NCBI RefSeq assembly: GCF_014654785.1
Contig: NZ_BNBD01000020.1
Span: 1-64,000, forward strand
From: Streptomyces mashuensis
GTDB lineage: Bacteria; Actinomycetota; Actinomycetes; Streptomycetales; Streptomycetaceae
Direction of reading: 5' to 3'
Length of the DNA: 64,000 nucleotides
The translations under genes were made by a program, and so were the position numbers. Below the pieces are notes generated by a model that was not told where the DNA came from, searched no databases, and saw nothing but the letters and a program-made list of their open reading frames with translations. Shown one piece after another: positions 49,490 to 58,705 of this stretch; the first letter of the stretch is position 1; each line of letters begins with the position of its first letter.

Positions 49490-50125
49490 CTAGCCCGGTT
49501 CCTCGCCCGGCAGGCCGGTGGAGAACGTGGGCCGGCCTCCTTGCACCGCCGGGTCGGCCGGCCGGAGGTCATGGGCTGCCACGGTCACGGCGCGTTCGAC
49601 GATGGTGTAGGCGAGGCCGGCGTCCATGCCGTCGGCCCCCAGCCCGGCCAGGGGGACGCGGACCTCCACCACGTCGCAGCGCGAGGTGCGCCCCACGGCG
49701 ACTTCCGTGGTGCGGTGGCCGTCGGTCTGCACCCGGAGCAGCTCGACCGGTTCGGCGAGGTACGCGTACCAGGCGTCGCTGCGCCGGCCGAGTTCGTCGA
49801 GCAGCCAGCCGTGGCCGGCGAGTGGGGCGGAGTTGGAATCCGTGGGCTCGTCATCGTCGGCGGCGGCGAGCCGAGCCGGGCCGGCCGCGGCGATCGATTG
49901 CAGGAGCGCGCCGCGGCCGGCATCGGGGTCGGGCAGGAGGGTGGTGGCGGGAGTGCCGGGCCATTGCACGGTCACCTGCGCGCGGCCGGAGGCGAGATCG
50001 ACGCTACGGACGCACAGGCCGGCCCAGACGCTCCCGCGCTGGACGGCACCCAGGTCGACGAGTAACGGCGCCCACCACTCGGCCGCAGGCAGTGTGCGGG
50101 ACGGCCGGACGGGACGTCGGCTCAT
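49490..50125 (-). CDS. Hypothetical protein
   Basis: A 211-residue acidic cytoplasmic protein starting MSRRPVRPSRTLPAAEWWAP. It includes VRSVDLASGRAQVTVQWPGT, GHGWLLDELGRRSDAWYAYL and SRCDVVEVRVPLAGLGADGM. No transmembrane or signal segment. I recognise no family. It has the balanced composition of a real gene and a GGAGGG site before the ATG. Confidence 0.65.
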   Translation of the reverse strand: MSRRPVRPSRTLPAAEWWAPLLVDLGAVQRGSVWAGLCVRSVDLASGRAQVTVQWPGTPATTLLPDPDAGRGALLQSIAAAGPARLAAADDDEPTDSNSAPLAGHGWLLDELGRRSDAWYAYLAEPVELLRVQTDGHRTTEVAVGRTSRCDVVEVRVPLAGLGADGMDAGLAYTIVERAVTVAAHDLRPADPAVQGGRPTFSTGLPGEEPG

Positions 50126-50174
50126 CGGCAGGACCCTCCTGGCGAGTGGCGGATCAGATGGAGCAGATGATGGA

Positions 50175-50882
50175 TCAGATGTTGATGGCGTTCTTGACCC
50201 AGTCGGGGCAGCGCCCCTGCACGCCCTCGCAGTAGGCCGTGATGACGCCCTTGGGCAGCATCGGGATTTTGACGTGGAAGTCTACTCCCGCGCGGACGGC
50301 CTGGACCTTGTCGACGCGGCAGGTCCGGAAGATCCACCAGCCGCTGCACTTCACGTGCAGCACGTCGGTGAAGTAGTTCCAGGTGTCCGGGTACCCGGCG
50401 AATTTCTGCTTCCCCGCGGCCCCGGGGCGCGGATACTGCGTGGTGGCCCGGACGGCCTTCATGGTGAGGTTGTGCTTCTGCTCTATCTTGGTGAGCCCGA
50501 AGCCCCGGTCCCGGACGGGGTCGTAGTACCCCCGCCGCATGTAGACGGTCCAGCCGTCACGGTCCTTCCACTGCCCCACCACGTCGTCGGGACCGCTGAG
50601 CGTTGTGTTCTCCGTCTCGACGGTACGGGGTGCCCTGCCGGCGCCGAGCTGCTTCACCGCCGAGTCCGGAATTCCGTGCCTGCCGAGGTCGGCCAGCCGG
50701 AACGAGGAGTTTCTCGGGATTCCGGATCCGTTGTCGAAGACGGAGAACTCCACGTCTCCGGACGTGCCCTGAGCGGAGGGCGCCGCTGTCATCGCGGACG
50801 CCGGCGCTGCCGCGAACAACCCGGCCGCGAGGCCGAGGGTCGCGGAGGCGACGGCGTACCGACGTGCATTCACCTTGCGCAT
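50175..50882 (-). CDS. Secreted hypothetical protein
   Basis: A 235-residue exported protein. MRKVNARRYAVASATLGLAA with FAAAPASA is a clear signal peptide; a GAGGGGGA site precedes this ATG. The mature part has YYDPVRDRGFGLTKIEQKHN and a C-terminal domain with two Cys pairs (HVKCSGWWIFRTCRVDK and AYCEGVQGRCPDWV). The paired Cys and basic character suggest a disulfide-stabilised extracellular domain. I do not know the family. It lies 49 bases upstream of the preceding hypothetical gene and could share its transcript. Confidence 0.75.
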   Translation of the reverse strand: MRKVNARRYAVASATLGLAAGLFAAAPASAMTAAPSAQGTSGDVEFSVFDNGSGIPRNSSFRLADLGRHGIPDSAVKQLGAGRAPRTVETENTTLSGPDDVVGQWKDRDGWTVYMRRGYYDPVRDRGFGLTKIEQKHNLTMKAVRATTQYPRPGAAGKQKFAGYPDTWNYFTDVLHVKCSGWWIFRTCRVDKVQAVRAGVDFHVKIPMLPKGVITAYCEGVQGRCPDWVKNAINI

Positions 50883-51246
50883 GGTCCCCCTCGAGGTGAC
50901 TGCCGTGCACTTCCGTAGCCGGACCTCACGATGCGATCCGGCCACCCAGCAAGCTAGGGAGACCGCATGTGACGCGTCGACCCCTGCGGGGGTGAATCGG
51001 CCATCGCATATCGTGGTCAACGGCAATAGCCGTTTTCATCAGGGGAGTTGGGCGACGTGCAGCTCATGTGCTCGTGGTGGTGAGCCCGGGGCGGGTTCCG
51101 TTTTCAGCCGGTGGGGACGTGCAAGGTGACCGAAATGCAGCGGACACGGCCGAGGCGGCGACCGGGGGCTCGGTCGCGCTCCGGGGCGCTTCGACGAGGA
51201 AAACCGTCACGTCATGATTACGAGCCCGCGGACCTACAATGTCCAG

Positions 51247-51600
51247 GTGAACGAGAACATCCCGCCGTGCCCCGAATGCGCCGGCGTGTACGCCTACGAA
51301 ATGGGCACGCTCCTGGTCTGCCCCGAATGCGGCCACGAGTGGGCGCCCGCGCCCGCCGAGGCCACGGAAGAGGCGGGTGACAAGGTGATCCGGGATGCGG
51401 TCGGCAATGTCCTGGCCGACGGCGACACGGTCACGGTGGTGAAGAGCCTGAAGGTCAAGGGCCACCCCGCCGGCATCAAGGCGGGCACCAAGGTGCGCAA
51501 CATCCGCCTCGTGGACGGTCCGGACGGCCATGACATCGACTGCAAGGTCGACGGATTCGGCCAGATGCACCTCAAGTCCAGCGTGGTCAAGAAAGCCTGA
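51247..51600 (+). CDS. phnA: PhnA/YjdM zinc-ribbon protein
   Basis: A 117-residue protein of the PhnA (YjdM) family. The N-terminal zinc ribbon is PPCPECAGVYAYEMGTLLVC then PECGHEWAP (four Cys). The C-terminal beta-barrel domain carries VIRDAVGNVLADGDTVTVVK, VKGHPAGIKAGTKVRNIRLV and CKVDGFGQMHLKSSVVKKA. Despite its name the family is not a phosphonoacetate hydrolase in most bacteria; its role is unclear. I chose the GTG giving VNENIPPCPEC; an ATG at 51214 would add eleven residues. A strong terminator follows. Confidence 0.9.
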   Translation: MNENIPPCPECAGVYAYEMGTLLVCPECGHEWAPAPAEATEEAGDKVIRDAVGNVLADGDTVTVVKSLKVKGHPAGIKAGTKVRNIRLVDGPDGHDIDCKVDGFGQMHLKSSVVKKA

Positions 51601-51621
51601 ACTCATGCAGCGTGACGAATG

Positions 51622-51651
51622 GAACTGCCCGGGTGATTACCCGGGCAGTTC
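51622..51651. terminator. Hairpin terminator after phnA
   Basis: GAACTGCCCGGGT and ACCCGGGCAGTTC form a perfect thirteen-base-pair stem with a GATT loop, followed by TGTTCGT. It starts 22 bases after the phnA stop. Confidence 0.85.
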
Positions 51652-51834
51652 TGTTCGTACGGATCGGTGAGGTGATGGCGTCCGAGGAGGTCCGGCTCGC
51701 AGCCGGCCGAAGTGCCCCGTAGCCGACTATTCCGCGCCTGGTGTCGACCCCGCCTCCACCGAGGACACGGCAGTTACCTCGCATACATCGATCTGTGAAT
51801 GACCTGTCACAAACTCCGAGCAAGATGACACCCT

Positions 51835-52392
51835 GTGATCGATCACCAGCACCACCAGTCTCCGCCGCATCAGCCCTATCCACCGCAGCACCCGTACGCG
51901 CACCCTTATCCGCATCCGCAATATCCCGCGCCTGCGCACCCCTACGCTCAGCAGCCTCAGCCTCCTCATTTCCCCCAGCCCCCCGCCGTCCCCAGGGAGG
52001 TCGGGGACGAGCGCCGCATGCTCTTCGCCACGATCGACGGCCTGATCTCGTTCTTCGGCGGGTTCGCCCTCGCCGCGCCGCTCACGGAGGGCAAGAGCAC
52101 GGGCACCCACTTGACCTACGCCGTGCTCTGCGTGCTGGGCCTGTCCTTCGTCCACCACGTGCTGGGGGCGATGCTGTTCCGGACCACCGTGGGCAAGTTC
52201 CTGTTCATGACGCGCGTGGTGCGCGCGGACGACGCGGGGAGGCCACGGTTCTGGCAGGCCGTGCGTCGCTGGCTCCTCGGCCTGACCTGGCTTCCGATGC
52301 AACCCATCTGGGGGCTGCTCGGCGACGGCGGTGACCCCTACGAGGACGGGTGCGGCCTGCGGTACGTACGCAGCAGGGACCTGCGCCGCTGA
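51835..52392 (+). CDS. RDD-family membrane protein with His/Pro/Tyr-rich N-terminus
   Basis: A 185-residue protein (GTG start). Residues 1-55 are a His/Pro/Tyr/Gln-rich low-complexity tail (HPYAHPYPHPQYPAPAHPYA), probably cytoplasmic and able to bind metal or proteins. The RDD domain follows with hydrophobic segments at about 70-90 (LISFFGGFALAAPL), 95-115 (YAVLCVLGLSFVHHVLGAML) and an amphipathic region with VGKFLFMTRVVRADDAG. The canonical Arg and Asp pair of RDD is partly altered. Function unknown. Confidence 0.8.
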   Translation: MIDHQHHQSPPHQPYPPQHPYAHPYPHPQYPAPAHPYAQQPQPPHFPQPPAVPREVGDERRMLFATIDGLISFFGGFALAAPLTEGKSTGTHLTYAVLCVLGLSFVHHVLGAMLFRTTVGKFLFMTRVVRADDAGRPRFWQAVRRWLLGLTWLPMQPIWGLLGDGGDPYEDGCGLRYVRSRDLRR

Positions 52393-52885
52393 GCCACCTC
52401 GCAGCAGTCGGCCGTCCGGTACGACACCGTGGCGCCGCGCCGTGCTTCGCGAGCTGCGGCGCGGCTCACCGCTGCCCGCCTCGGTGGGGTCGACGCCGAC
52501 GAGGCGCACCGGCGGCGCTTTCGGCACGCCCGTGCCGCCTCGTCGATTCACCCGACAGGCGGGTCATCCGGGCAGAGGAGAAACCGGGCAGCCGCCTCTC
52601 GGCCTGGAAGAGACCAAACAGCTCTACCAGCGCGCCGCTTCCCCGGCGCAGAGGTGATACCTCCGACGGCCGGGATGGTGGTGGTACGCGGCCCGTGGGG
52701 CGCAGGCTCCATTCCTCGTAGCCGCTGGCAGGTCGGTTCCCAGGCATGGAGTGGCTCGGCGCGGCGGGCGGAGGCAACGCTTCCGGCCAAAGGGCAGTCG
52801 TCGCCGGTCCGGCACTATCGGGTGAGCGTGTCCGGCGGTAGCGTCCCCTCCGCATCGGTCGAACACAACATCGACTGGAGGGCAC
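52393..52885. other. Intergenic region, no gene recognised
   Basis: There are 493 bases with no supported gene. It presumably contains the promoter of the following secreted-protein gene. Confidence 0.4.
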
Positions 52886-53215
52886 ATGAGAATCCGCTAC
52901 CAGGCAGCCACCGCCGGCCTTGTCCTTGCCCTCACAAGTGGAGGTGCGGTGGCCTGGGCAGCACCTGCTGCGGCCTCCGGCGGCGCTGCCGCGTCCTCGT
53001 TCTCCTGCGACGCCTGGCAGTACCGGAGGAGCAGCCAGGGGCACGGTGCCTCGATCACCTGCCACGGCAGTTCCTTCACGGGGTACGTCATCTGTCACCA
53101 GCCCGACGGGTATGTGTACCTCCGCTTCGGCAACCGTGCTCGTTCCGGTGGCACGTCCACCGCGTGGTGCGACCTGAATGCGGAGGTCAGCGAGGCCGGT
53201 GCGCTGCCGCTCTGA
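52886..53215 (+). CDS. Small secreted protein
   Basis: A 109-residue exported protein. MRIRYQAATAGLVLALTSGG with AWAAPAAASG is the signal peptide; the mature 80 residues have four Cys (FSCDAWQYRR, ITCHGSSFTGYVICHQPDGY and WCDLNAEV), enough for two disulfides. A GGAGGG site precedes the ATG. It is beta-rich and has no known family to me. The 3' end overlaps the convergent glycosyltransferase gene by 29 bases. Confidence 0.75.
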   Translation: MRIRYQAATAGLVLALTSGGAVAWAAPAAASGGAAASSFSCDAWQYRRSSQGHGASITCHGSSFTGYVICHQPDGYVYLRFGNRARSGGTSTAWCDLNAEVSEAGALPL

Positions 53216-54485
53216 GCGCTGTGCGGCGCAGGCGGCGCAGTCCCCCGCGTGCGAGGAGGGTGCAGGTGGTGCCGTACAGCGCGGCCGTGCCCAGGAGCCG
53301 GTTGTCCGCGGCCGATCGGCGTACGCCGGGTGGGAGTGCGCTGTGGCGGGTACGCAAGGCGGTGAGCAGGTCGTCGTACCTGCGGGCGGCGTCCTGGGGG
53401 GCGAAGGTGCGGGCGGCGCGTTCGCGGGCGGCCGCTCCCATCCGGGTGCGCAGTGGCTGGTCGTCCATGAGACGCAGCAGGGCCGCGCTGTAGGCGCGGA
53501 CGTCGTCGCGGGGCACCAGCAGGCCGTCGACACCGTCGCGGATGATCTCACGCGGGCCGTGCGGGCAGTCCGTACTGACCACGGGCAGGCCGCAGCGCAT
53601 GGCCTCCACGATGGTCATGCCGAAGGACTCCTGGGCGGAGGTGACCGCCGCCACCGATCCCTTCGCCCACTCGGGGTCCAGGGGTGTCCTGGCGCCCATC
53701 AGCCGCACGCGGTCGCCCAGGCCGCGGCGTTCGATGTCCGCGGCGAGGCGGTCCTGCTCGGGGCCCTCGCCGTAGATGCGCAGGGTCCAGTCGGGGTGCT
53801 GTGCGCCGGCGCGGGCGAAGGCCTCGATGAGCATGTCGTACCGCTTCACCCGGGTCAGGCGGCCGGCCGCCACGACGACCTTGGCCGTGCCGTCGGCCGG
53901 CGGCACGGTGGTGGCGGGCACGCTGTTGGGAATGGCCTCGACCATGTGGTGCGGGAGGCGCAGGCCGGTGCGGTGGGCCCGGGCATCGGCCTGCGTCATC
54001 GTCACCAGGGCGTCGAGGTGCGGGTACCAGCGGCGCAGCTGGCGGCGGAGGCGATGCGGGTGGGTGTCGTGCGTGAGGTGCTCCTGGCCGATGCGCAGGG
54101 CGCGGGGCGGCCCGAAGCGGGCGAGCAGGACGTTGAGCCCGGTACGGGTGCTGATCACGGCGTCGGCGTCGGTCCCGGCCAACCAGTCGATGATCCGCTG
54201 TTCCGCGAGGCGATGGTACTGGCCGACGCGGCTCTCGCCGGCGGGGAAGTGGACACCGGGCTGCGCGGCGCGCGGGTCCGTCCTGTCCGCCGCGGAATCG
54301 CGGTGGTCGACCAGGGCGGCGAGGGGCACCTGCGGGGGTGGTTCGAGCAGCGGTGTCGTCTGGTGCCGGAAGACGGAGACGAGGCGCACGTCGTGCCGCT
54401 CGGCGAGGGAGGCGGCGAGGGTGAAGGTGGTTCTGGTCGTGCCACCGATGGCGTAGGCATTGTGCAGCAGAAATGCGATGCGCAT
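53187..54485 (-). CDS. Glycosyltransferase family 4
   Basis: A 432-residue GT-B glycosyltransferase. The N-terminal acceptor domain opens MRIAFLLHNAYAIGGTTRTT with the G-G-T-x-R loop of GT4. The C-terminal donor domain includes VVVAAGRLTRVKRYDMLIEA, LRIYGEGPEQDRLAADIERR and the E-x7-E catalytic motif in SAQESFGMTIVEAMRCGLPV. It transfers a nucleotide-activated sugar to an unknown acceptor. The C-terminal basic tail (ARGGLRRLRRTALRAAAHRP) may touch the membrane. It lies 82 bases downstream of nothing on its own strand; no glycan cluster surrounds it. Confidence 0.92.
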   Translation of the reverse strand: MRIAFLLHNAYAIGGTTRTTFTLAASLAERHDVRLVSVFRHQTTPLLEPPPQVPLAALVDHRDSAADRTDPRAAQPGVHFPAGESRVGQYHRLAEQRIIDWLAGTDADAVISTRTGLNVLLARFGPPRALRIGQEHLTHDTHPHRLRRQLRRWYPHLDALVTMTQADARAHRTGLRLPHHMVEAIPNSVPATTVPPADGTAKVVVAAGRLTRVKRYDMLIEAFARAGAQHPDWTLRIYGEGPEQDRLAADIERRGLGDRVRLMGARTPLDPEWAKGSVAAVTSAQESFGMTIVEAMRCGLPVVSTDCPHGPREIIRDGVDGLLVPRDDVRAYSAALLRLMDDQPLRTRMGAAARERAARTFAPQDAARRYDDLLTALRTRHSALPPGVRRSAADNRLLGTAALYGTTCTLLARGGLRRLRRTALRAAAHRPR

Positions 54486-54566
54486 TACGAGTGCCGGCCC
54501 TTTGCGTGAGGGCCGGCCGTACGTCGCGCGGTGATGGCCTTTCCGGGACATCTCATGAAGAGAACG

Positions 54567-55334
54567 TTAATCGTCAAGGATCACCGAAACACCGGAGGCG
54601 CGACAGCGGAGCATCTCCAGTGGAGGGTTGGCGCGGTAGTCCGCCCAGAAGTCGGCGCCGTATTTGCGCATGCCTGCTTCGGACACCTCCAGGGGCACCC
54701 AGGTCACGTCGCTGAATCCGGCCACCCGCAAGCATTCTTCGTAGACCTCGCGGCGCGGCCGGTTGGCGACGAAGGAGACCGGCGGGTCGAGCAGCGCCGT
54801 GACCCGGACCTGCGGTCCGGTCTCGGCCTCTTCCCCGGTGAGTTCGCTACGGAATCCGTACTTCTCCGGGGACGGCCCGTCGAAGCGGAAGTCGGGCGAC
54901 TGGTTGAGCAGGAAGAACTCGCCGCCGGGCTTCAGGCTCCTGTGCGCGTTACGGCACATCCGCTCCGCGGTGGCGATGTCCTCCGCGTAGCCGAGCAGCT
55001 GGACCGCCAAGACGATGTCGAATTGCCGGTCGAGGTTCCTGAGTTCCGCCACGTCGCCGATTTCGTAGCGCACGCCCAGCGGATCGCGCTCCTCCAGGGC
55101 TCTCGCCACCGATACCATTTCGCCCGAGATGTCGATACCGAGCACTTCGGTGGCGCCGCGGCGCTTGAACTCCCTGCTGTAGAAGCCGGTCCCCGAGGCC
55201 AGGTCGAGGACCGTCTTCCCGCGTACGTCCCCGACCATGGCCAGGAAGCCGGGCACCACCACGTACTGCTCCAACGGCAGGGACTTGAAGCCCTCGAACG
55301 CCTCACCGATCTCGTCGTACTGCTGTCTGCTCAC
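54567..55334 (-). CDS. Class I SAM-dependent methyltransferase
   Basis: A 255-residue methyltransferase. Motif I is KTVLDLASGTGFYSREFKRR, followed by EVLGIDISGEMVSVARALEE, DIVLAVQLLGYAEDI and SLKPGGEFFLLNQSPDF. I preferred the GTG start giving VSRQQYDEIGEAFEGFKSLP, which fits the usual Y-D-x-I-A-x-x-F opening of the ToxA/PapM-like group and has GGGGAGGG upstream; an ATG 25 codons earlier is possible. The substrate is unknown. It is upstream of the glycosyltransferase on the same strand (81 bases), so the two may form a small tailoring unit. Confidence 0.9.
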   Translation of the reverse strand: MSRQQYDEIGEAFEGFKSLPLEQYVVVPGFLAMVGDVRGKTVLDLASGTGFYSREFKRRGATEVLGIDISGEMVSVARALEERDPLGVRYEIGDVAELRNLDRQFDIVLAVQLLGYAEDIATAERMCRNAHRSLKPGGEFFLLNQSPDFRFDGPSPEKYGFRSELTGEEAETGPQVRVTALLDPPVSFVANRPRREVYEECLRVAGFSDVTWVPLEVSEAGMRKYGADFWADYRANPPLEMLRCRASGVSVILDD

Positions 55335-55579
55335 CGGATTGCCCTCCCCCGTGGGTTCGCGATGCCCGTGGCCCGGCTGCTGGCTGCCGGCTGCCGGCTC
55401 CCGGGACATGTGACCGCCTCTGGCAAGCAGTCTCCCCGCACCCCGGCCGGCCGTCGTACTCGCAGAAGCCACAAAAAGCGGGCCCTTGGCCGGGGTCTCG
55501 TACGGACGGTCGTACGGGCGCCCGTGCACGGCTCGCCAGCGGGCGGACGCCGCGCTGGTCGCCCGGGTACCGGCAGCGT

Positions 55580-56200
55580 TCAGGGCTGAGAGGTGGCGAC
55601 CTTCACGCCGAAGCCGATCAGGACGACACCCGTGATCCGGTCCATCGTGCGACGTACCGCCGGCCTCTCGAAGAATGCGCGGGCCTTGGCCAGCACCAGT
55701 ACGTAGCTCCCCAGCCAGGCCAGCGTCAGCGCTGCGTGGACGAGGACCAGCAGGACCATGCCCGTGTGCGGCGACAGGCCGGACGGTGCGAGCGTGGGCA
55801 GCAGGCCCGTGTAGAAGACTGCGATCTTCGGGTTGAAGAGGTTGCTGACCAGGCCCGTGCGCCAGGGGTTGCCGGTCGGGGCCGGCGGGGCTGCCGTCGG
55901 CGACGCGGTACGGCTGCGCCGGCTCTGCAGCAGTGCCTGGACGCCCAGGAAGCCGAGGTAGAGGGCACCGGCGAGCTTGACGACCGTGTAGGCCGTGGCG
56001 GACGCAGCCAGGACGGCCGCCAGGCCGACCACGGTGAGCGCACCCCAGGTGAGGAGTCCCGCCGTGATGCCGCCCACCGTACGCAGGCCGTCCTGCCAGC
56101 CGGACGTGATGGCCCGCTTCGTCACGACGGCCATGTCCGGGCCGGGAACCATGGTCAGGACGGCCAGTACGCCCATGGCCGCGAGTATCTGTACGAGCAT
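55580..56200 (-). CDS. LysE-family transporter
   Basis: A 206-residue membrane protein with six hydrophobic segments. It starts MLVQILAAMGVLAVLTMVPG then PDMAVVTKRAITSGWQDGLR, the P-G-P-x-x-x-x-x-x-x-x-x-x-G motif of LysE/RhtB exporters. It also has NPKIAVFYTGLLPTLAPSG, the second family signature. It exports amino acids or related compounds. Intact, single gene. Confidence 0.93.
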   Translation of the reverse strand: MLVQILAAMGVLAVLTMVPGPDMAVVTKRAITSGWQDGLRTVGGITAGLLTWGALTVVGLAAVLAASATAYTVVKLAGALYLGFLGVQALLQSRRSRTASPTAAPPAPTGNPWRTGLVSNLFNPKIAVFYTGLLPTLAPSGLSPHTGMVLLVLVHAALTLAWLGSYVLVLAKARAFFERPAVRRTMDRITGVVLIGFGVKVATSQP

Positions 56201-56269
56201 GGGCTCAGTTTCGCACCGGCCGGCGCCTCTGCCGGCCGGCCACTGGGGCCGCACACGCCCGGTCCGCCG

Positions 56270-56941
56270 TCAGGCGGCCGGGCCGGGTTCCTTCCACGCC
56301 GTGCGTTCGGCGTACGCGAGCCAGTCGAGGTACCACTGGGCGAACGTCATGCGCTCGGCGCCGTTGTGGCGTTTGGGGGCCACGCCCTCGCCCGCGGCCT
56401 GGACGTCGTCCCAGACGGTGCCCGCCTCGGGTCCGGTCACGGCGAGCACCGTGTAGTAGGCGCAGCCCTGGCTGCTGAGGTACAGCGTGCCGGTGAAGAG
56501 TTCCTCGCGCAGTTCGTCGTCCCGGGCGTCCCACGCGCGGTAGGCGGCGGAGAATTCCTCGGCGCTGGTGAAGCAGTCGCCGGACGGCTCGTTGTACTGG
56601 TGCTCGTCGAAGAGGGCGCCGACCTCCTGGGGGCGGAAGGGCACGGCCAGGTTCTTCGCCCGCGCCGCGTTGCTCTCGGCGCCGGGTCGTAGGGGGTAGA
56701 TGCCGTAGTCGGGGCCGGCGCCGCCGGCGGCGACCTCCCGGAGGAAGGCGCGGTACTCGTCGGGCAGCCGTGTGCCGAGCTCGTGCTCGAGCTCGTCGAG
56801 TTCGTCGCGGGTGAGCGGGGGCAGGAGTTCGAAGCGGTGGCCGTGGTCGTCGAGCCAGACAGCGCCGAAGACCTCGCTCATCCGGGGAGCCGTGCGCAGC
56901 GCGAGCACGCGCTCGCGGACCCCCGTCCATATCGTCGTCAT
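56270..56941 (-). CDS. SMI1/KNR4 (SUKH) family protein
   Basis: A 223-residue SUKH-type protein. The start of the fold is PLTRDELDELEHELGTRLPD followed by EYRAFLREVAAGGAGPDYGI, matching the family's L-P-x-x-Y-x-x-F-L block. Later come GCAYYTVLAVTGPEAGTVWD and FAQWYLDWLAYAER, a W/Y-rich ending typical of SUKH-1. Family knowledge: many bacterial SUKH proteins are immunity proteins to polymorphic toxins, though no toxin gene is visible nearby. The ATG giving MTTIWTG is preferred over one three codons earlier. Confidence 0.88.
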   Translation of the reverse strand: MTTIWTGVRERVLALRTAPRMSEVFGAVWLDDHGHRFELLPPLTRDELDELEHELGTRLPDEYRAFLREVAAGGAGPDYGIYPLRPGAESNAARAKNLAVPFRPQEVGALFDEHQYNEPSGDCFTSAEEFSAAYRAWDARDDELREELFTGTLYLSSQGCAYYTVLAVTGPEAGTVWDDVQAAGEGVAPKRHNGAERMTFAQWYLDWLAYAERTAWKEPGPAA

Positions 56942-56986
56942 CGCCCTCACGGTACCGAGCCGGGGCGGGCCGGTGACCGGTGGCCG

Positions 56987-57271
56987 TCAGGCTCGCGTGG
57001 CCAGCCGCTCGACGGCGTTCTTGGCCTCCGCCAGGCCCTCGCCGGTGAACTCGCGGTAGGCCTTGATCGCCTTGATCTTCTGCCCGGTGCGCGCGAGGTC
57101 GGCGATGCGGGCCAGTTCGGGGTTCTCCTCCTGGAGGCCCAGTTGATCGAGGATCAGGTCGATCTTGCGCTCCAGGCGCGAGACCTTGCGGTTGACCCTC
57201 TCGATCCGGCTCTCGATGTTCCAGGCCAGGAGCCCGAGAAGCGGAAAGAGGAAGAGTAGCGCCATGTCCAT
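56987..57271 (-). CDS. L7/L12-C-terminal-like membrane-anchored protein
   Basis: A 94-residue protein. A hydrophobic N-terminus (MDMALLFLFPLLGLLAWNIE) anchors it, followed by a short coiled coil (SRIERVNRKVSRLERKIDLI), then a domain like the C-terminal domain of ribosomal protein L7/L12: KIKAIKAYREFTGEGLAEAK with NAVERLA. Such fusions occur widely in actinobacteria and are not ribosomal stalk proteins. Possible role in protein or factor recruitment at the membrane; unknown. It ends 45 bases before the SUKH start and is preceded closely by the GDSL gene, all minus. Confidence 0.85.
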   Translation of the reverse strand: MDMALLFLFPLLGLLAWNIESRIERVNRKVSRLERKIDLILDQLGLQEENPELARIADLARTGQKIKAIKAYREFTGEGLAEAKNAVERLATRA

Positions 57272-57281
57272 GACGTGCAGC

Positions 57282-58160
57282 TTAGTGCGGGGGCCGTACA
57301 GGTAGTGCCTCGAGGACAGCCGGCAGGCAGTGGGTGATCTGCGCGGCGTAGCCACGGGCCGACGGGTGGCAGCCGTCCTCGCTGAACATGTCGGCCGGGT
57401 TGCGCAGGAAGATGTCGGCGGACAGCGGGATCACGTGGGCGCCGGCGTCTTGTGCGGCCTCTTGCTGGAGGCGGGCCAGTCGCCGGGAGCGGCGGGCGGC
57501 CGTTGTGTGGATCCAGGGGCGCACGCCGGTGGCAGCGGCGTAGTCGGGGCAGGTGACCGCTGCCACGGCCCACCCGTCGTGACGGAGACGGGTGACGAGT
57601 GCGCCGAGCCGGCGGGCGGACCGGGACAGGCGGACGGGCAGGAGGACGTCGTTGCCGCCGACGATGACGACGGCGAGGCCGGGACCGGTGGCGTCGTACG
57701 ACTGGGTGCGTACGGACCGGGTGGTGGCACCGGGGCGTGCACCGACGCGGAGGTTCACCGGCCGGCCGGTGGCCTGGACGAGAGCCGTGGCGAGTTGTGC
57801 GCCGGTGGTCTCCTCGCAGGAGCGGACCCCCACCCCGGCGGCGAGGGAATCGCCCAGGAGCAACAGGGAGAGAGCCTCGCCTTCCTCCGGTCCGTAGCGG
57901 CCGTCGGGCCGGGGGACGCGAAAGGCGGACGGGCTGGTCGGGCGGGTCATGACGGCTGCCATGCAGGCACGGGCGAGAAGGAGAAGCACCTGCTTGCGCC
58001 GCTTGGTGCGGCCCGCGGTGGGTCCGTCGGCCGGGGCGGCGGCCCGGCCCGCGGTCGGCAGTGACGGTGGCGGTGCCGGCCGGGCGCGCCGGGCCGCTGC
58101 CGTGCCGATGCGGCCGGCGACCACGGCGACGAGGGCCGCGCGGGTCATGCCCGCGAGCAT
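57282..58160 (-). CDS. SGNH/GDSL hydrolase
   Basis: A 292-residue protein. It has a basic/hydrophobic N-terminus and a Pro/Ala-rich linker, then block I LLLLGDSLAAGVGVRSCEET (catalytic Ser in GDS), block III VVIVGGNDVLLPV (G-x-N-D) and block V FSEDGCHPSARGYA (D-x-x-H). It is probably an esterase or lipase; whether it is exported is unclear, because the N-terminus (MLAGMTRAALVAVVAGRIGT) is a weak signal or anchor. It lies 10 bases upstream of the L7/L12-like gene and is likely co-transcribed with it. Confidence 0.88.
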   Translation of the reverse strand: MLAGMTRAALVAVVAGRIGTAAARRARPAPPPSLPTAGRAAAPADGPTAGRTKRRKQVLLLLARACMAAVMTRPTSPSAFRVPRPDGRYGPEEGEALSLLLLGDSLAAGVGVRSCEETTGAQLATALVQATGRPVNLRVGARPGATTRSVRTQSYDATGPGLAVVIVGGNDVLLPVRLSRSARRLGALVTRLRHDGWAVAAVTCPDYAAATGVRPWIHTTAARRSRRLARLQQEAAQDAGAHVIPLSADIFLRNPADMFSEDGCHPSARGYAAQITHCLPAVLEALPVRPPH

Positions 58161-58705
58161 GGCGTCCCCCGGGTGGCCACTCGGGCCGGGGTGAGAAGTC
58201 GCCGCGGATCGCAGGCGCCTGACGTGGCGTAACCCGTTTCTCGCATGCCGGCCAGCATCTGGTGCACCGGACCACTCCCCGTCGCGTCTCGCCTGATCCG
58301 CTCCATCTGATCCGCTCCATCGGTATCGGCGAGGGCCCGTGCTGTCACCTCACGGCCGTGGCGTGGCTTGCGGCCCCACCCGATCGGCCGAGCCCGTCTC
58401 CCGGGCCGACGTGCAGTTTTGATGCCACCCCGCCAAGGCACAACCGGAGGAACCTTGCCGAAGGACGGCAGGGCAAACCCTTGACAATCGATGATCTTCT
58501 TCACCCGTTCCGGAGGCCGTCACGGCCGGGAGCGCCGCTTAAGATCATGTGCGTCCGCCCCCGGCCCTGACCACGGCCGTGACCACGCCATGGCGGGCCT
58601 TGGGGAAATCACAGGGGGAAGAAGCGGCACGGCGAGCGCGTCGGGGTTGACCGCCTGCCAGCGCGCATGCCATGCCCACTTCCCTGTTGCAAGGGAAAAC
58701 TGTAC
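58161..58705. other. Intergenic region, no gene recognised
   Basis: A divergent space of 545 bases between the GDSL gene and the secreted cationic protein. It presumably holds both promoters; none could be placed with confidence. Confidence 0.4.
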
